A stretch of DNA of 64,000 nucleotides from AWTP1-18 sp036504515 (GTDB taxonomy: Bacteria; Pseudomonadota; Gammaproteobacteria; Burkholderiales; Rhodocyclaceae): NCBI GenBank assembly GCA_036504515.1, contig DASXVA010000001.1:248001-312000 (forward strand). Reading direction: 5' to 3'. How positions within the stretch are numbered: position 1 is the first letter of the stretch; every line of letters starts with the position of its first letter. Of this stretch, positions 17,456 through 27,238 are shown one piece after another. Below the pieces are notes generated by a model. The model was not told where the DNA came from and made no database searches. It saw only the letters and a program-made list of their open reading frames with translations. Both the position numbers and the translations under genes were made by a program.

Positions 17456-20128
17456 TCAGAGCAGCCCTTTGCTCTTTAGCCAGTCCAGGGCTTGATCCAG
17501 TGGCATGGGCCGGCTGAATAGATAGCCTTGGGCAAGACCGCAACCATTGTCGTCAAGGAAGCGTTGCTGACCTTCGGTTTCCACGCCTTCTGCCAGCACA
17601 CTCATGCGCAGCTTGCTGCCCATGGCGATGATGGTCTGGGCAATGACTTTGTCGTCGTCATTCTGCTCCAGGTCATCGACAAAACTCTTGTCGATCTTCA
17701 AGGTGTCAAAGGGCAAGCTGCGCAGATAGGACAGGCTCGAATAGCCCGTACCAAAATCGTCGATGGCAAGCCGCACGCCCATGGTCTTGAAGCGCGTCAT
17801 CATCAACAGGGCATGGTTGAAGTCCTGCAACAGGATGGACTCGGTCAGTTCCAGTTCTATCGTGGCAGGGTCGAGATTGAATTTGTCCAGACAGGCTTGC
17901 ACCTGATCGACGAGGGACTCCTGCCGGAATTGAACTGCAGAAAGATTGATCGCCATGTGCAAGGGCTTGCCACTGGCTTGCTGGAAGGTCTGTGCCGCAC
18001 GACAAGCTTCTTCCATGATCCACTGGCCGATGGACAAAATGAGTCGGGACTCTTCGGCCACGGGGATGAACTGCATGGGAGGAATGGCGCCCCGTTCCGG
18101 ATGCTGCCAACGCACCAGTGCTTCGAAGCCAAGAGGGTTGCCCGTTCCCATTTCCACTTGGGGCTGGAAATGAAGGCTCAGTTCGTCGCGTTCCAAAGCC
18201 TTGCGCAGGCTGTTCTCCAGGGCCAGGCGCTCGGCGATGCGGGTGTTCATTTCCGCCGTGAAGAATCGGTAAGTGTTCCGTCCGGCGGCCTTGGCCGAAT
18301 ACATGGCGGTATCGGCGTTACGCAACAACGCCGCCAGATCATCACCATCGTCGGGATACAACGCCACGCCAACACTGGCGGTCAGCGTCAGTTCATGGCT
18401 ATCCACTAGGAATGGCTCCGCCAGGGAAGCCAACACCCGCTCGGCCACCTGGGCAGTTTTGACGGCGGTGGAACTGTTCAGCAACAGCACGGTGAACTCA
18501 TCACCGCCATGGCGGCTGACGATATCGTTTTCAAACACAGCCTGTTGTAAGCGATGTCCTACTTTTTGCAAGAGACGGTCACCGATTTCGTGGCCCAAGG
18601 TGTCGTTGATGCGTTTGAAATCGTCCAAGTCCACAAAGAGTACGGCCATGCGCACGCCATGTTTGTCATCCCGCCGCGTAGCCATCATTTCGGCCACATA
18701 CTTCGACAGCAACAAGCGGTTGGGCAGATCAGTGAGGGGGTCGTGTTCGGCCATGTGGCGAATCACCGACTCCGTATGCTTGCGTTCCGTGATGTCGCGG
18801 CCGATGCCAGCCACGCCTATGGTTTCGCCCGCCATGCCGAAGATGGGCACCCGGATCATATCGATTACGTGCTCTTTGCCGCTCGGGTCACGGAGCACAT
18901 GCTCCTGCCGCAGGGACTGCTTGCCGTCGAGCACCATCTGGTCGTGACGCGTGACTTCTGCCGCGAGTACCTCGGGGAAGAGCGTCTCCGCTTGGGCATC
19001 AATGACTTCTTCCTGACTGCGGCCAATGGTCTGGATGAAAGCCAGATTGGCGGCTTGAAAACGGAGGTCCGTGCCCTTGATCCAGATCAGGTCAGGAATA
19101 CTGTCGATCAGGGTACGCAGGCGCGCCGCTTCCTTGAAGGCGTGATCCTGCATGACTTTGGCAGTCTGCACCGCAACCAGATAGCCCCGCCGCCAGGAAT
19201 AAATGATGCCGATCAGGGCAAAGAAAAGAATGCTGACGCCCAGAGCGTAAAGCCAGACCTTTTCCCACCAGGGCGCCAGTACATCTTCCAGGGCCCGAGC
19301 ATAGATAAAGGCTAACTTCTGGTGCTCGATCTTGTAGAAGGCAACGGAGCGGGGAACGTCATCGAAAGCGGACCTGACTTCAAAAGCATCCTCTTCCAGA
19401 TCGGATTCAAGCTTGGTGCGCAGCAGGGTGGTCGGATGAGGTTTGCCGACATGGGCGGTCACTTCCGGCTGCCGGGCAATCAGGATCTGGTTTTGACCAC
19501 CGACGATGGCCGCTACGTCAGTTTTGTTGAACTGGTTGTTCTTCAACAGGACGTTGAAGTAGCCAGTGTTGAGGGCGATCTGGACCAGGCCCATGAAACG
19601 GCCCTGCTCATTGACGATAGGACGGCTCAGTACCAACACCCAGTTATTGGTGATGCGAGCAAAAGTCGGCTCGGAAATCACCAGGCTGTCGTGCTGCTGT
19701 TTTTGCTGCTGAAAATAGGGGCGGTCATGAATGCTCACCACCGCAATTTTTCCCGACGCATCGAAAACAAAACCACCCTCGGCATTGCTCACGCGCAGAC
19801 TCTGGGACTCGGGAATGTAGGACAGCATGGCTGCCAATTTGCGATTGCCTTGCTCCCGTATCTTGGCGTTGGCCGCCTGGTCCATCAGCGGTTGCAACTC
19901 CCGGGCAGCGTTCAGCAGCAGTACGTCCAGCTTTTCAAACTCGCGTAATACCTCCCGGCCCAGGCCCCGGGCACGACTTACGTTCTCCTGACGTACCGAG
20001 GCCAGCAAGGTTTCCTTTTCCCGAAAAATCTCGCCAGCCAGAAGACCCACCAACGCTGCCAAAGCCGCCAGGGCGGTGACAAACGTGATCAGCAGTTTTC
20101 GTTTGGCGGGAAGGGGGACTAATACCAT
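17456..20128 (-). CDS. Cache-PAS-GGDEF-EAL c-di-GMP enzyme coupled to hoxB
   Basis: This 890-aa membrane protein has a helix at about 10-30, a periplasmic dCache-type sensor (about 35-280), a second helix (about 285-307), one PAS domain (about 325-450), GGDEF (about 455-615) and EAL (about 625-885). RHGGDEF and EALVRW are intact, as is DDFGTGYSSLSYLRSLP. The stop TGA is followed by a single C and then the ATG of hoxB, so the gene is almost certainly in one operon with the H2 sensor. It sits between hoxA and hoxB, a position where R. eutropha has nothing. A direct H2-to-c-di-GMP link is inference from this coupling. The upstream gap to hoxA is 59 bp. Confidence 0.93.
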   Translation of the reverse strand: MVLVPLPAKRKLLITFVTALAALAALVGLLAGEIFREKETLLASVRQENVSRARGLGREVLREFEKLDVLLLNAARELQPLMDQAANAKIREQGNRKLAAMLSYIPESQSLRVSNAEGGFVFDASGKIAVVSIHDRPYFQQQKQQHDSLVISEPTFARITNNWVLVLSRPIVNEQGRFMGLVQIALNTGYFNVLLKNNQFNKTDVAAIVGGQNQILIARQPEVTAHVGKPHPTTLLRTKLESDLEEDAFEVRSAFDDVPRSVAFYKIEHQKLAFIYARALEDVLAPWWEKVWLYALGVSILFFALIGIIYSWRRGYLVAVQTAKVMQDHAFKEAARLRTLIDSIPDLIWIKGTDLRFQAANLAFIQTIGRSQEEVIDAQAETLFPEVLAAEVTRHDQMVLDGKQSLRQEHVLRDPSGKEHVIDMIRVPIFGMAGETIGVAGIGRDITERKHTESVIRHMAEHDPLTDLPNRLLLSKYVAEMMATRRDDKHGVRMAVLFVDLDDFKRINDTLGHEIGDRLLQKVGHRLQQAVFENDIVSRHGGDEFTVLLLNSSTAVKTAQVAERVLASLAEPFLVDSHELTLTASVGVALYPDDGDDLAALLRNADTAMYSAKAAGRNTYRFFTAEMNTRIAERLALENSLRKALERDELSLHFQPQVEMGTGNPLGFEALVRWQHPERGAIPPMQFIPVAEESRLILSIGQWIMEEACRAAQTFQQASGKPLHMAINLSAVQFRQESLVDQVQACLDKFNLDPATIELELTESILLQDFNHALLMMTRFKTMGVRLAIDDFGTGYSSLSYLRSLPFDTLKIDKSFVDDLEQNDDDKVIAQTIIAMGSKLRMSVLAEGVETEGQQRFLDDNGCGLAQGYLFSRPMPLDQALDWLKSKGLL

Positions 20129-20187
20129 CAGGAACGGCGAGCACCGGCTTAACTATGCAAGAAGTTATATGTTAGCCGATTACCGCG

Positions 20188-21645
20188 TCATTCCTTGGAC
20201 TCAAGACCGTAGCGAGCCAGCTTGGAACGCAATCCCACCCGGGACAAGCCCAGTTCTTCTGCGGCACGGGTCTTGTTCCAGCGCTGGCGCACCAGAACCT
20301 CCTTCACCACCCGGGCCTCCAGCTGGTCCATGCGCTCCTTGAGACTGCCGTCGAGCCCCGCCAGGAGGGACAAGTCGCGGGCCTGTGCTTCCTCATGGGC
20401 CGCGTGCACCACCCGCGGACTGAGCAGGTCGGCCCCTAGTAGTTCACCCTCGGCCAGGGCCACCATGCGTTGCACCTCGTTCTGGAGTTCCCGCACGTTG
20501 CCAGGCCAGCGGTAATTAATGATGCAGTCCTTGGCCTCGGCATTGAAACCCTTCACCGTCTTGCCGAACTGACTGGCGCTACGTTCCAGCAAACCCTGGG
20601 CAATCAGGGGAATGTCCATCGGACGTTCGCGCAAGGCCGGAAGGTGCAGGGTGCTACCGGCCAGACGATAGAACAGGTCTTCGCGGAAACGCCCCTGCCG
20701 CACGTCTTCTTCCAGATTGCGATTGGTGGCAGCAATCACCCGCACATTGATGCTGATGGGGCGCGGACTGCCGAGGGGGCGAATCTCACCCTCCTGCAAG
20801 ACCCGCAACAACTTGACCTGGAAGGCCGGCGATGTCTCGCCGATTTCGTCGAGCAGAATGGTGCCGCCGTCGGCCTGCTGGAAAAGACCGATACGATCCT
20901 CAAAGGCTCCGGTATAGGCGCCTTTCTTGGTGCCGAACAGTTCCGACTCCAGCAACTGGTCCGGCAGGGCCCCGCAGTTTTCCAGTACGAAGGCCTTCTC
21001 GGCGCGAGGGCTGGCGTAGTGCATGGCCCGGGCCAGCAGCTCTTTGCCGGTGCCGGATTCGCCGGTGATGAGCACCGACAGATCGTAACGGGCCAGCTTC
21101 TCGGCGTAGGTGCACAGGGCGTTGAGAGGACTGTCCTTCGCCCTCGCCAAACGCTCGAAGCCAGCACGATCCCGGGCCTGCTGACGTTTGTTGTGCACCC
21201 GTTGGCGCAAGGTATTGGGGCTGTCGCGCAGTTCCAAGGAAAGGCGCTGGTTGTCCTGCTGCAGATTCCACAACTCGGCTGCACCTTTGAGGGTCAACAG
21301 CAGTTGTTCCGGTTGCCAGGGCTTGAGCAGGTATTGCCAGATACCGGCATCGTTGATACCGGCGATGATGTCTTCTGCCTCGGTATAGCCGGAGATGATG
21401 ATGCGCACCGTATCGGGCCAGAGCTGACGAACCTCCCGCAGGAACTCGACCCCGGAAGTACCGGGCATGCGCTGGTCGCAGAGCAGTATCTGCACAAACT
21501 CCCGCTCCATGATGCGCCGTGCTTCGTCTGCGGAACCGGCAGTGAAAACGATGAAGTCTTCATCCAGGGTCCGGCGCAGGGCCTCCTGGGAACGAATTTC
21601 GTCGTCAATGACAAGAACGGAAGGAAGAGAGGTCGGGGTATCCAT
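20188..21645 (-). CDS. hoxA: HoxA/HupR, NtrC-type activator of hydrogenase genes
   Basis: This response regulator of about 485 aa has a receiver domain with acidic pocket D14/D15 and phospho-acceptor D57 (LLCDQRMPG), an AAA+ domain with Walker A GESGTGKE, the sigma-54 contact loop as GAYTGAF, Walker B GGTILLDEIGE, and a C-terminal Fis-type helix-turn-helix (KTRAAEELGLSRVGLRSKL). In known systems the unphosphorylated form activates hydrogenase promoters with sigma-54. Three sigma-54 type promoters in this window are likely targets. I use ATG 21645 (MDTPTSLPSVLVIDDE), 8 nt after the hypE stop; an upstream start would overlap hypE by 37 bp and add unlike sequence. Confidence 0.95.
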   Translation of the reverse strand: MDTPTSLPSVLVIDDEIRSQEALRRTLDEDFIVFTAGSADEARRIMEREFVQILLCDQRMPGTSGVEFLREVRQLWPDTVRIIISGYTEAEDIIAGINDAGIWQYLLKPWQPEQLLLTLKGAAELWNLQQDNQRLSLELRDSPNTLRQRVHNKRQQARDRAGFERLARAKDSPLNALCTYAEKLARYDLSVLITGESGTGKELLARAMHYASPRAEKAFVLENCGALPDQLLESELFGTKKGAYTGAFEDRIGLFQQADGGTILLDEIGETSPAFQVKLLRVLQEGEIRPLGSPRPISINVRVIAATNRNLEEDVRQGRFREDLFYRLAGSTLHLPALRERPMDIPLIAQGLLERSASQFGKTVKGFNAEAKDCIINYRWPGNVRELQNEVQRMVALAEGELLGADLLSPRVVHAAHEEAQARDLSLLAGLDGSLKERMDQLEARVVKEVLVRQRWNKTRAAEELGLSRVGLRSKLARYGLESKE

Positions 21646-21653
21646 GTTCACCG

Positions 21654-22703
21654 TCAGCAGATTCTGGGTAGTTGTTCGCCGGAAAGCCAATCCACAATAC
21701 GACGGCCACCGAAGCGGGTTTGCATTTGAACGAAACGATGGTCGTCGGCTTGCACCGTGCCAATGATGGCAGCCTCATTGCCCTGGGGGTGGGCTTGCAG
21801 CGCAGCCAGGGCCGCAGCAGCCTTGTCCGCCGGACAGATGATAACCAGCTTGCCCTCGTTCGCCACATGGAGCGGATCGAGACCCAGCAGTTCGCAGGCA
21901 GCAGCAACAGCACCATGGACGGGCACTGCCGCTTCCTCAATCAGAACGCCGACGCCGGATTGCTGGGCAATTTCATTAAGGGTGGCAGAGAGACCGCCCC
22001 TGGTGGCATCCCGCAGGGTACGCACGTCCGGTACGGCATCGAGCAAGTCGGTAATCAGGCCGTGGAGTGCCGCTGTATCGGAAACGATGGGAGCCTCGAA
22101 GGAGAGATTTTCCCGCAGGGACATGATGGCCATGCCGTGGTCGCCGATGGCACCGGACAGCAGCACCGCATCGCCAGGACGGGCATGGCTGCCGGACAGG
22201 TCCACATCTTCCCGCAGCACGCCGACGCCGGTGGTGGTGATGAACACACCATCGGCCTTGCCCGCCTCTACTACCTTGGTATCGCCGGTCACCACGGGCA
22301 CACCGGCTTCCTTCGCAGCCCGGGCCATGGAGGCAACGATGCGCTGCAGGTCCGCCAGGGGGAAGCCTTCTTCCAGGATGAAGCTGGCGGCAAGATAAAG
22401 GGGCTTGGCACCCATGACGGCCACATCGTTCAGGGTGCCGTGCACGGACAGACAACCGATGTCACCGCCGGGAAAGAAAAGGGGCGATACCACGTGACCG
22501 TCGGTGGCCATGACCAACCGGCCATTGGCCGCAGGCAAGCGGGCACCATCATCGCCTTGGGCCAGGTATTCGTTATCCAGCTCTTTGGCGAACAGGGACT
22601 GGATCAACTGCGCCATGGCCCGACCACCGGAGCCGTGGGAAAGGTCCACGCGGCCATTCTTCACATCAAGGGGACGGCTGTAACCGGCTTTCACGCTACT
22701 CAT
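21654..22703 (-). CDS. hypE: HypE, carbamoyl dehydratase of hydrogenase maturation
   Basis: HypE (349 aa) receives a carbamoyl group from HypF on its C-terminal cysteine and dehydrates it with ATP to thiocyanate, the source of the Fe-CN ligands. The N-terminal HGSGGRAM, the ATP-binding GDIGCLSVHGTLNDVAVMGA and the essential C-terminal PRIC ending are all present. The start overlaps the hypD stop by 4 bp. The C-terminal cysteine is the last residue, as required. Confidence 0.97.
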   Translation of the reverse strand: MSSVKAGYSRPLDVKNGRVDLSHGSGGRAMAQLIQSLFAKELDNEYLAQGDDGARLPAANGRLVMATDGHVVSPLFFPGGDIGCLSVHGTLNDVAVMGAKPLYLAASFILEEGFPLADLQRIVASMARAAKEAGVPVVTGDTKVVEAGKADGVFITTTGVGVLREDVDLSGSHARPGDAVLLSGAIGDHGMAIMSLRENLSFEAPIVSDTAALHGLITDLLDAVPDVRTLRDATRGGLSATLNEIAQQSGVGVLIEEAAVPVHGAVAAACELLGLDPLHVANEGKLVIICPADKAAAALAALQAHPQGNEAAIIGTVQADDHRFVQMQTRFGGRRIVDWLSGEQLPRIC

Positions 22704-23812
22704 GCCGCCTCCCGGAAACGACCGTAGGTGTAGTGGGCGGCACAGGCCCCTTCGGAAGAAACCATGCAGGAACCAACGGGATTATCGGGGGTACATACGG
22801 TGCCGAAAATCTTGCAGTCTTGGGGCCGCTTTTCACCCCGCAGGATGGCGGGACATTCGCAGGCCTTGTTGTCGGCCACGGCCACGTAGGGCACGGCAAA
22901 CTTCTGCTCCGCGTCGAAAACATCAAACTCGGGGCGCAAGCGCAGAGCGCTCAAGGGCACACTGCCTAGGCCGCGCCACTCGAAACTGTCGCGCAAGGTG
23001 AAGACTTCCTCCACCAAAGCCTGAGCCTTGCGGTTGCCTTCCCGGGTCACGGCCCGGGTGAATTCGTTTTCCACTTCGGCGCGACCTTCGTTGATCTGCA
23101 CCAGCAGCATCTGGATGGCGCGCATCACATCCAAAGGTTCGAAACCGGCAATGACCACGGGCTTTTTGTAGTCCCGCGGAAAGGGCTCGTAGGGAGCGCT
23201 GCCGATGACTGTGGAAACGTGGGCGGGGCCGACAAAACCGTCGATCTGGACGCCGCCCTCTACCGCCAGAATGGCGTGCATGGCCGCGGGAGTCAGGACA
23301 TGGTTGCAGAGAATGGAGAAATTCTTCAGCCCATCCCGGGCCGCCTGCTTTACAGCTACCGCTGTGGGAGGCGTAGTGGTCTCGAAACCGATGGCGAGGA
23401 AAACCACTTCCTTGTTCGGCTCTTCCTTGGCAATGCGCAGGGCATCTGCCGTGGAATACACCATGCGAATGTCAGCGCCCTGAGCTTTGGCCTTGAGCAA
23501 GGACAAGTGGTCGGAGGCAGGTACCCGCAGGGTATCGCCATAGGTACAGAGAATGGCGCCGTGATCCCGGGCAAGGCGGATTGCCTGGTCGATGCGTCCG
23601 ATGGGCAGCACGCAAACGGGGCAACCGGGACCGTGGATCAAGCGCACATTCTTCGGCAACAGATCGGCGATGCCGTAGCGGGAAATGGCATGGGTATGCC
23701 CGCCGCAAAATTCCATGAGGCGGTATTCCCGGTCGGAACGGGCGGTATGGATGATGGCTTTGGCAAGGCCGGCAGCGATGTCGCCGTCGCGGAATTCGTC
23801 GATGTACTTCAT
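22700..23812 (-). CDS. hypD: HypD, FeS scaffold for the Fe(CN)2CO unit
   Basis: HypD (370 aa) with HypC assembles the Fe(CN)2CO group of the hydrogenase site. The conserved motifs MEFCGGHTH, HGPGCPVC, CTYGDTLRVP, GFETTTPPTA and the C-terminal [4Fe-4S] cysteines (ACECPAIL, DCKIFGTVCTPDNPVGSCMVS) are present in order. It overlaps both hypC (start) and hypE (end) by 4 bp, indicating tight coupling. Confidence 0.97.
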   Translation of the reverse strand: MKYIDEFRDGDIAAGLAKAIIHTARSDREYRLMEFCGGHTHAISRYGIADLLPKNVRLIHGPGCPVCVLPIGRIDQAIRLARDHGAILCTYGDTLRVPASDHLSLLKAKAQGADIRMVYSTADALRIAKEEPNKEVVFLAIGFETTTPPTAVAVKQAARDGLKNFSILCNHVLTPAAMHAILAVEGGVQIDGFVGPAHVSTVIGSAPYEPFPRDYKKPVVIAGFEPLDVMRAIQMLLVQINEGRAEVENEFTRAVTREGNRKAQALVEEVFTLRDSFEWRGLGSVPLSALRLRPEFDVFDAEQKFAVPYVAVADNKACECPAILRGEKRPQDCKIFGTVCTPDNPVGSCMVSSEGACAAHYTYGRFREAA

Positions 23813-24063
23813 GGCTGCCCTTCTCCGCTTTGGGGCAAGTGGGATTCGCTGGCAGCCAACTCGGCAAACAATGCCAGGGTTTTCATCGCTTCCTCAATGT
23901 CGAGTTTTTGCAGGGCATAACCGACGTGAAGAATCACGTAGTCGCCAACGTTCACTCCGTCCACCAGGGAGAGGGAAATTTCCTTGCGGACGCCGCCCAG
24001 GTCCACCAGGGCGTTATCGTCCGGCAGCAGTTCCACCACGCGGGCGGGCATTGCGAGACACAT
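23809..24063 (-). CDS. hypC: HypC, hydrogenase maturation chaperone
   Basis: This small 84-aa chaperone begins MCLAMPARVV; after removal of Met the N-terminal Cys carries the Fe(CN)2CO unit. It docks with HypD and then with the hydrogenase large subunit precursor. A typical LGGVRKEISLSLV segment follows. The stop overlaps the hypD start and the start shares bases with the hypF stop. A paralogue, HoxL, is encoded at 29667-29978. Confidence 0.96.
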   Translation of the reverse strand: MCLAMPARVVELLPDDNALVDLGGVRKEISLSLVDGVNVGDYVILHVGYALQKLDIEEAMKTLALFAELAASESHLPQSGEGQP

Positions 24064-26357
24064 CAGTGTTGCTCCTCTTGCACTAGTTGTTGAAGGGCCA
24101 CCCAGGCCTGGCCGAGGGCGATGCCGCCATCGTTGGGCGGAAGCTGTTGAGCGGTAAGAACACGACAGCCCCGGGCTTCCAGCAGACGGGTCAAATGTCC
24201 GGTAAGCAGCGCATTAAGGAAACAGCCGCCGCCGAGGGCGATGATTTTTTCTGTCGGTACGACGACGGCAATCCAGTCGGCCAAGGCGTGGGCCAGGGTG
24301 AGGTGAAAGCGGGCAGTCGCCTCTTCACGGCTACCGGGCCAATCCACCAGGTGGGCCAGCAGAGGCAGCAGGTCCAGGCGCCCCTCTTCAACGTGCCAAG
24401 CTTGGGGCCAAGGGACCACAGTTCCCGGCTGTCGGGCCGCGCAACCTTCCAGCAGCATGGCCGCCTGACCTTCGAAACTGGCCGTTTCCTTCAAGCCAAG
24501 CACCGCGGCGGCGGCATCGAAAACCCGGCCCAGGCTGGAAGTAGACGGCGTATTAAGACCCCGCTCCAGGACGGCATGAATCTGTGCCGCCGCAGGCTGG
24601 TCGGCAAACCGCCCGGCGATGGATGCCCCGGCGCCCAGCTTGTGCAGCACGGCTGCGGCCATGCGCCAGGGCTCCCGGGCAGCGCGATCGCCTCCGGGCA
24701 AAGGCAGGGGAGAAAGATGACCGAGTCGGGTGAAGTGAGCGCCGTCCACTTGCAGTAGCTCACCGCCCCAGGGGGTGCCGTCACTACCCAGTCCGACACC
24801 ATCCAGGGCGAGACCGACGAAGGATGTGGTGATGCCGTGCTCCGCAGCAATAGCCGCCAGATGGGCGTGATGATGCTGTACTGGAATCAGCGGCAACTGC
24901 CAGCGCTGGGCCAGGGTTTCGGCCAGCCGGGTGGAATGAAAATCTGGATGCAGATCGCAGGCAATCGCTTGGGGCTTCACCGCGAGGATGTCGAGCAGGT
25001 GATCAACAGTCTCTTCGAGGAAGGTGCAGGTAGCCGCATTGTCCAGATCGCCGATGTGGGCGGAGACAAAGGCATCGGCGCCCCGGGTGAGACAGACCGT
25101 GTTCTTCAGTCCCGCCCCCAAAGCAAGTACGGAAGGGCCACTTCGGGATAGCTTGACCGGCAACGGTGTGTAACCCCGGGCACGGCGCAGGAAGGCCAGG
25201 GCGTTGCCGGTAATGCGCATCACACTATCGTCGCAGCGGGCAACGATGTCCCGGTCATGCAGCAGGAAGGCATCGGCAATACCGGCCAGCCGTTGCAGGG
25301 CTTCGGCGTTATCCACCACCAGGGGTTCGCCGCCGGGATTGGCGCTGGTCATCACCAACAACAATTCTTGCTGCTGGGACAGCCATGCAGTACCCGCAGG
25401 ACGGCCAGCAGCTTCATGGAACAGCAGCCACTGAATTGGCGTCGCGGGCAGCAGGGCACCAAGCCATTGCACGCCGGGGGCAATACCTTCCAGTTCGTGC
25501 CCGGTTTTGGGCAACAAGACGATGGGTCGGGTTGGAGCGTTCAACAGGGCTTCTGCTTCACTGCCAACTGTGGCGAAATCCTTGAGGGAGGCGCTATTGG
25601 CGGCCATCACGGCAAAGGGCTTTTCCTCCCGGGCTTTGCGTTGACGCAGGCGGGCCACGGCAACGGCATTGCGTGCATCGCAGACCAGATGAAAACCACC
25701 CAGGCCTTTGATGGCGACGATGGCGCCCTGTTGCAGCAAGCTCAGGGTCCCACTGATGGCATCACCCTCGACGGCCTTGCCGACACTATCCAGCAATTGC
25801 AACTGCGGGCCGCAGTGGGGGCAGCAAATGGGTTCGGCATGGAAGCGCCGGTCTCCGGGGTTTTCGTACTCGGTCCCACAATCGGGGCACAGGGCAAAAG
25901 CGGACAGACTGGTATTGGCCCGGTCGTAGGGCAAACGGCGGCTCAGGGTATAGCGCGGGCCGCAATGGGTGCAGGTGATGAAGGCGTGACGCCAACGGCG
26001 ATCCACCGGGGTGAACAGTTCGGTCAGACAGTCGGGGCACAACCCTGTGTCGTGGCCAATGGCGGTAGTGATCTTGCCGCGGCCACTTTCTGCAATCACG
26101 AATTCGTCACCACCCAGAGGGGCTACCGTTTCGGCTTTGATCTGTTCCACCCGGGCCAAGGGCGGGGCTTCCCCTTGCAGGCGCTGAATCAACAGATCGA
26201 GTTGTTCGGTCTTGCCTTCGGCAGCGATCTCCACGCCAGCCGCATCGTTGCGCACCCAGCCGGCCAGGTTCAACTCCTGGGCCAGACGCCAGACGAAGGG
26301 GCGAAAGCCGACCCCCTGGACCAGGCCGGTGACGCGGATGTGGCGGGCCTCGGTCAT
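24063..26357 (-). CDS. hypF: HypF carbamoyltransferase
   Basis: HypF (764 aa) makes carbamoyl-adenylate from carbamoyl phosphate and ATP and passes the carbamoyl group to HypE. An N-terminal acylphosphatase domain (VTGLVQGVGFRPFVWRLA) is followed by two zinc-finger pairs (CPDC...CTHC near 110-135, CPDC...CCPHC near 160-185), a YrdC-like domain (KGLGGFHLVCDA, RKAREEKPFAVM) and a Kae1-like C-terminal domain (VQHHHAHLAA, ALGGGCFLNALL). Length and order match the full-length family. It overlaps hypB upstream by 4 bp and hypC by 1 bp. Confidence 0.97.
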   Translation of the reverse strand: MTEARHIRVTGLVQGVGFRPFVWRLAQELNLAGWVRNDAAGVEIAAEGKTEQLDLLIQRLQGEAPPLARVEQIKAETVAPLGGDEFVIAESGRGKITTAIGHDTGLCPDCLTELFTPVDRRWRHAFITCTHCGPRYTLSRRLPYDRANTSLSAFALCPDCGTEYENPGDRRFHAEPICCPHCGPQLQLLDSVGKAVEGDAISGTLSLLQQGAIVAIKGLGGFHLVCDARNAVAVARLRQRKAREEKPFAVMAANSASLKDFATVGSEAEALLNAPTRPIVLLPKTGHELEGIAPGVQWLGALLPATPIQWLLFHEAAGRPAGTAWLSQQQELLLVMTSANPGGEPLVVDNAEALQRLAGIADAFLLHDRDIVARCDDSVMRITGNALAFLRRARGYTPLPVKLSRSGPSVLALGAGLKNTVCLTRGADAFVSAHIGDLDNAATCTFLEETVDHLLDILAVKPQAIACDLHPDFHSTRLAETLAQRWQLPLIPVQHHHAHLAAIAAEHGITTSFVGLALDGVGLGSDGTPWGGELLQVDGAHFTRLGHLSPLPLPGGDRAAREPWRMAAAVLHKLGAGASIAGRFADQPAAAQIHAVLERGLNTPSTSSLGRVFDAAAAVLGLKETASFEGQAAMLLEGCAARQPGTVVPWPQAWHVEEGRLDLLPLLAHLVDWPGSREEATARFHLTLAHALADWIAVVVPTEKIIALGGGCFLNALLTGHLTRLLEARGCRVLTAQQLPPNDGGIALGQAWVALQQLVQEEQH

Positions 26358-27232
26358 CCCACCGGCCGATAGCTCACTTTGGCTGCCACAGGACGTGCAG
26401 CGACTTGGCCCTGGGCGGTGGTCGCCACGCCGGCATCAATCCATTGCAACCACTCGTCCACGCCTTCACCACTGGTGGATGAGGTGCGGATCACCTTGAG
26501 GCCGGGATTCACCTGGCGAGCAAAGGCGATGGCCTTGTCCACGTCGAAACTCAGATAGGGCAACAGGTCGCACTTGTTAAGCAGCATCAGGTCAGCGGCA
26601 CGGAACATGTCGGGATACTTGATGGGCTTGTCCTCCCCTTCGGTCACGGAGAGGATCACCACCTTGTGGGCTTCGCCCAGATCGAAGGCGGCGGGACAGA
26701 CCAGATTGCCGACATTCTCGATCATCAGCACGGACTGTTCGGGCAGGGGCAGTTTTTCCATGGCGCGGCCCACCATGGAGGCATCCAGATGACAGCCTTT
26801 GCCGGTATTGATCTGAATGGCCGCAGCGCCCGTGGCACGGATACGGGCGGCATCCTGATCGGTTTGCTGGTCCCCTTCGATGACGGCCACTTCGCGTTTG
26901 CCCTGGAGCAGTTCGATGGTCTTGCAGAGCAACGTTGTTTTGCCGGAACCGGGACTGGAGACCAGATTCAAAGCGAAGATGCTTTTCGCGGCCAACACCT
27001 TGCGGTTGCCATCGGCGTAGGCGTCGTTCTTGGACAGGATGTCCTGTTCGATCTGCACCATGCGCGCCTTGGAAGTTCCGGGCGCATGACTGTGATGGTC
27101 GTGGCCATGATCGTGATCATGGGAGTGGCTGTGGGCCTTGGCCCGAGGCCGGTAGGCGATGCTGTGATCGTGGTGGTGATGTTCGCCGTCGATATGAACG
27201 TCGTCGGGACCGCAGCCGCAGGTTGTGCACAT
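26354..27232 (-). CDS. hypB: HypB GTPase, nickel insertion and storage
   Basis: HypB (292 aa) is the GTPase that with HypA inserts nickel into the large subunit. The N-terminal high-affinity motif CTTCGCG is followed by a histidine-rich stretch (about residues 17-50) that in related proteins stores nickel. The P-loop is SSPGSGKTTLL, the metal-site region TGKGCHLDASMV, and switch/G4 motifs NVGNLVCPA and NKCDLLPYL are intact. The His-rich tract suggests nickel buffering in addition to delivery. Confidence 0.96.
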   Translation of the reverse strand: MCTTCGCGPDDVHIDGEHHHHDHSIAYRPRAKAHSHSHDHDHGHDHHSHAPGTSKARMVQIEQDILSKNDAYADGNRKVLAAKSIFALNLVSSPGSGKTTLLCKTIELLQGKREVAVIEGDQQTDQDAARIRATGAAAIQINTGKGCHLDASMVGRAMEKLPLPEQSVLMIENVGNLVCPAAFDLGEAHKVVILSVTEGEDKPIKYPDMFRAADLMLLNKCDLLPYLSFDVDKAIAFARQVNPGLKVIRTSSTSGEGVDEWLQWIDAGVATTAQGQVAARPVAAKVSYRPVG

Positions 27233-27238
27233 GGTTCG

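Noticed and set aside
20470..21729. 419-codon plus-strand frame
   Set aside because: Antisense to hoxA; same high-GC effect.
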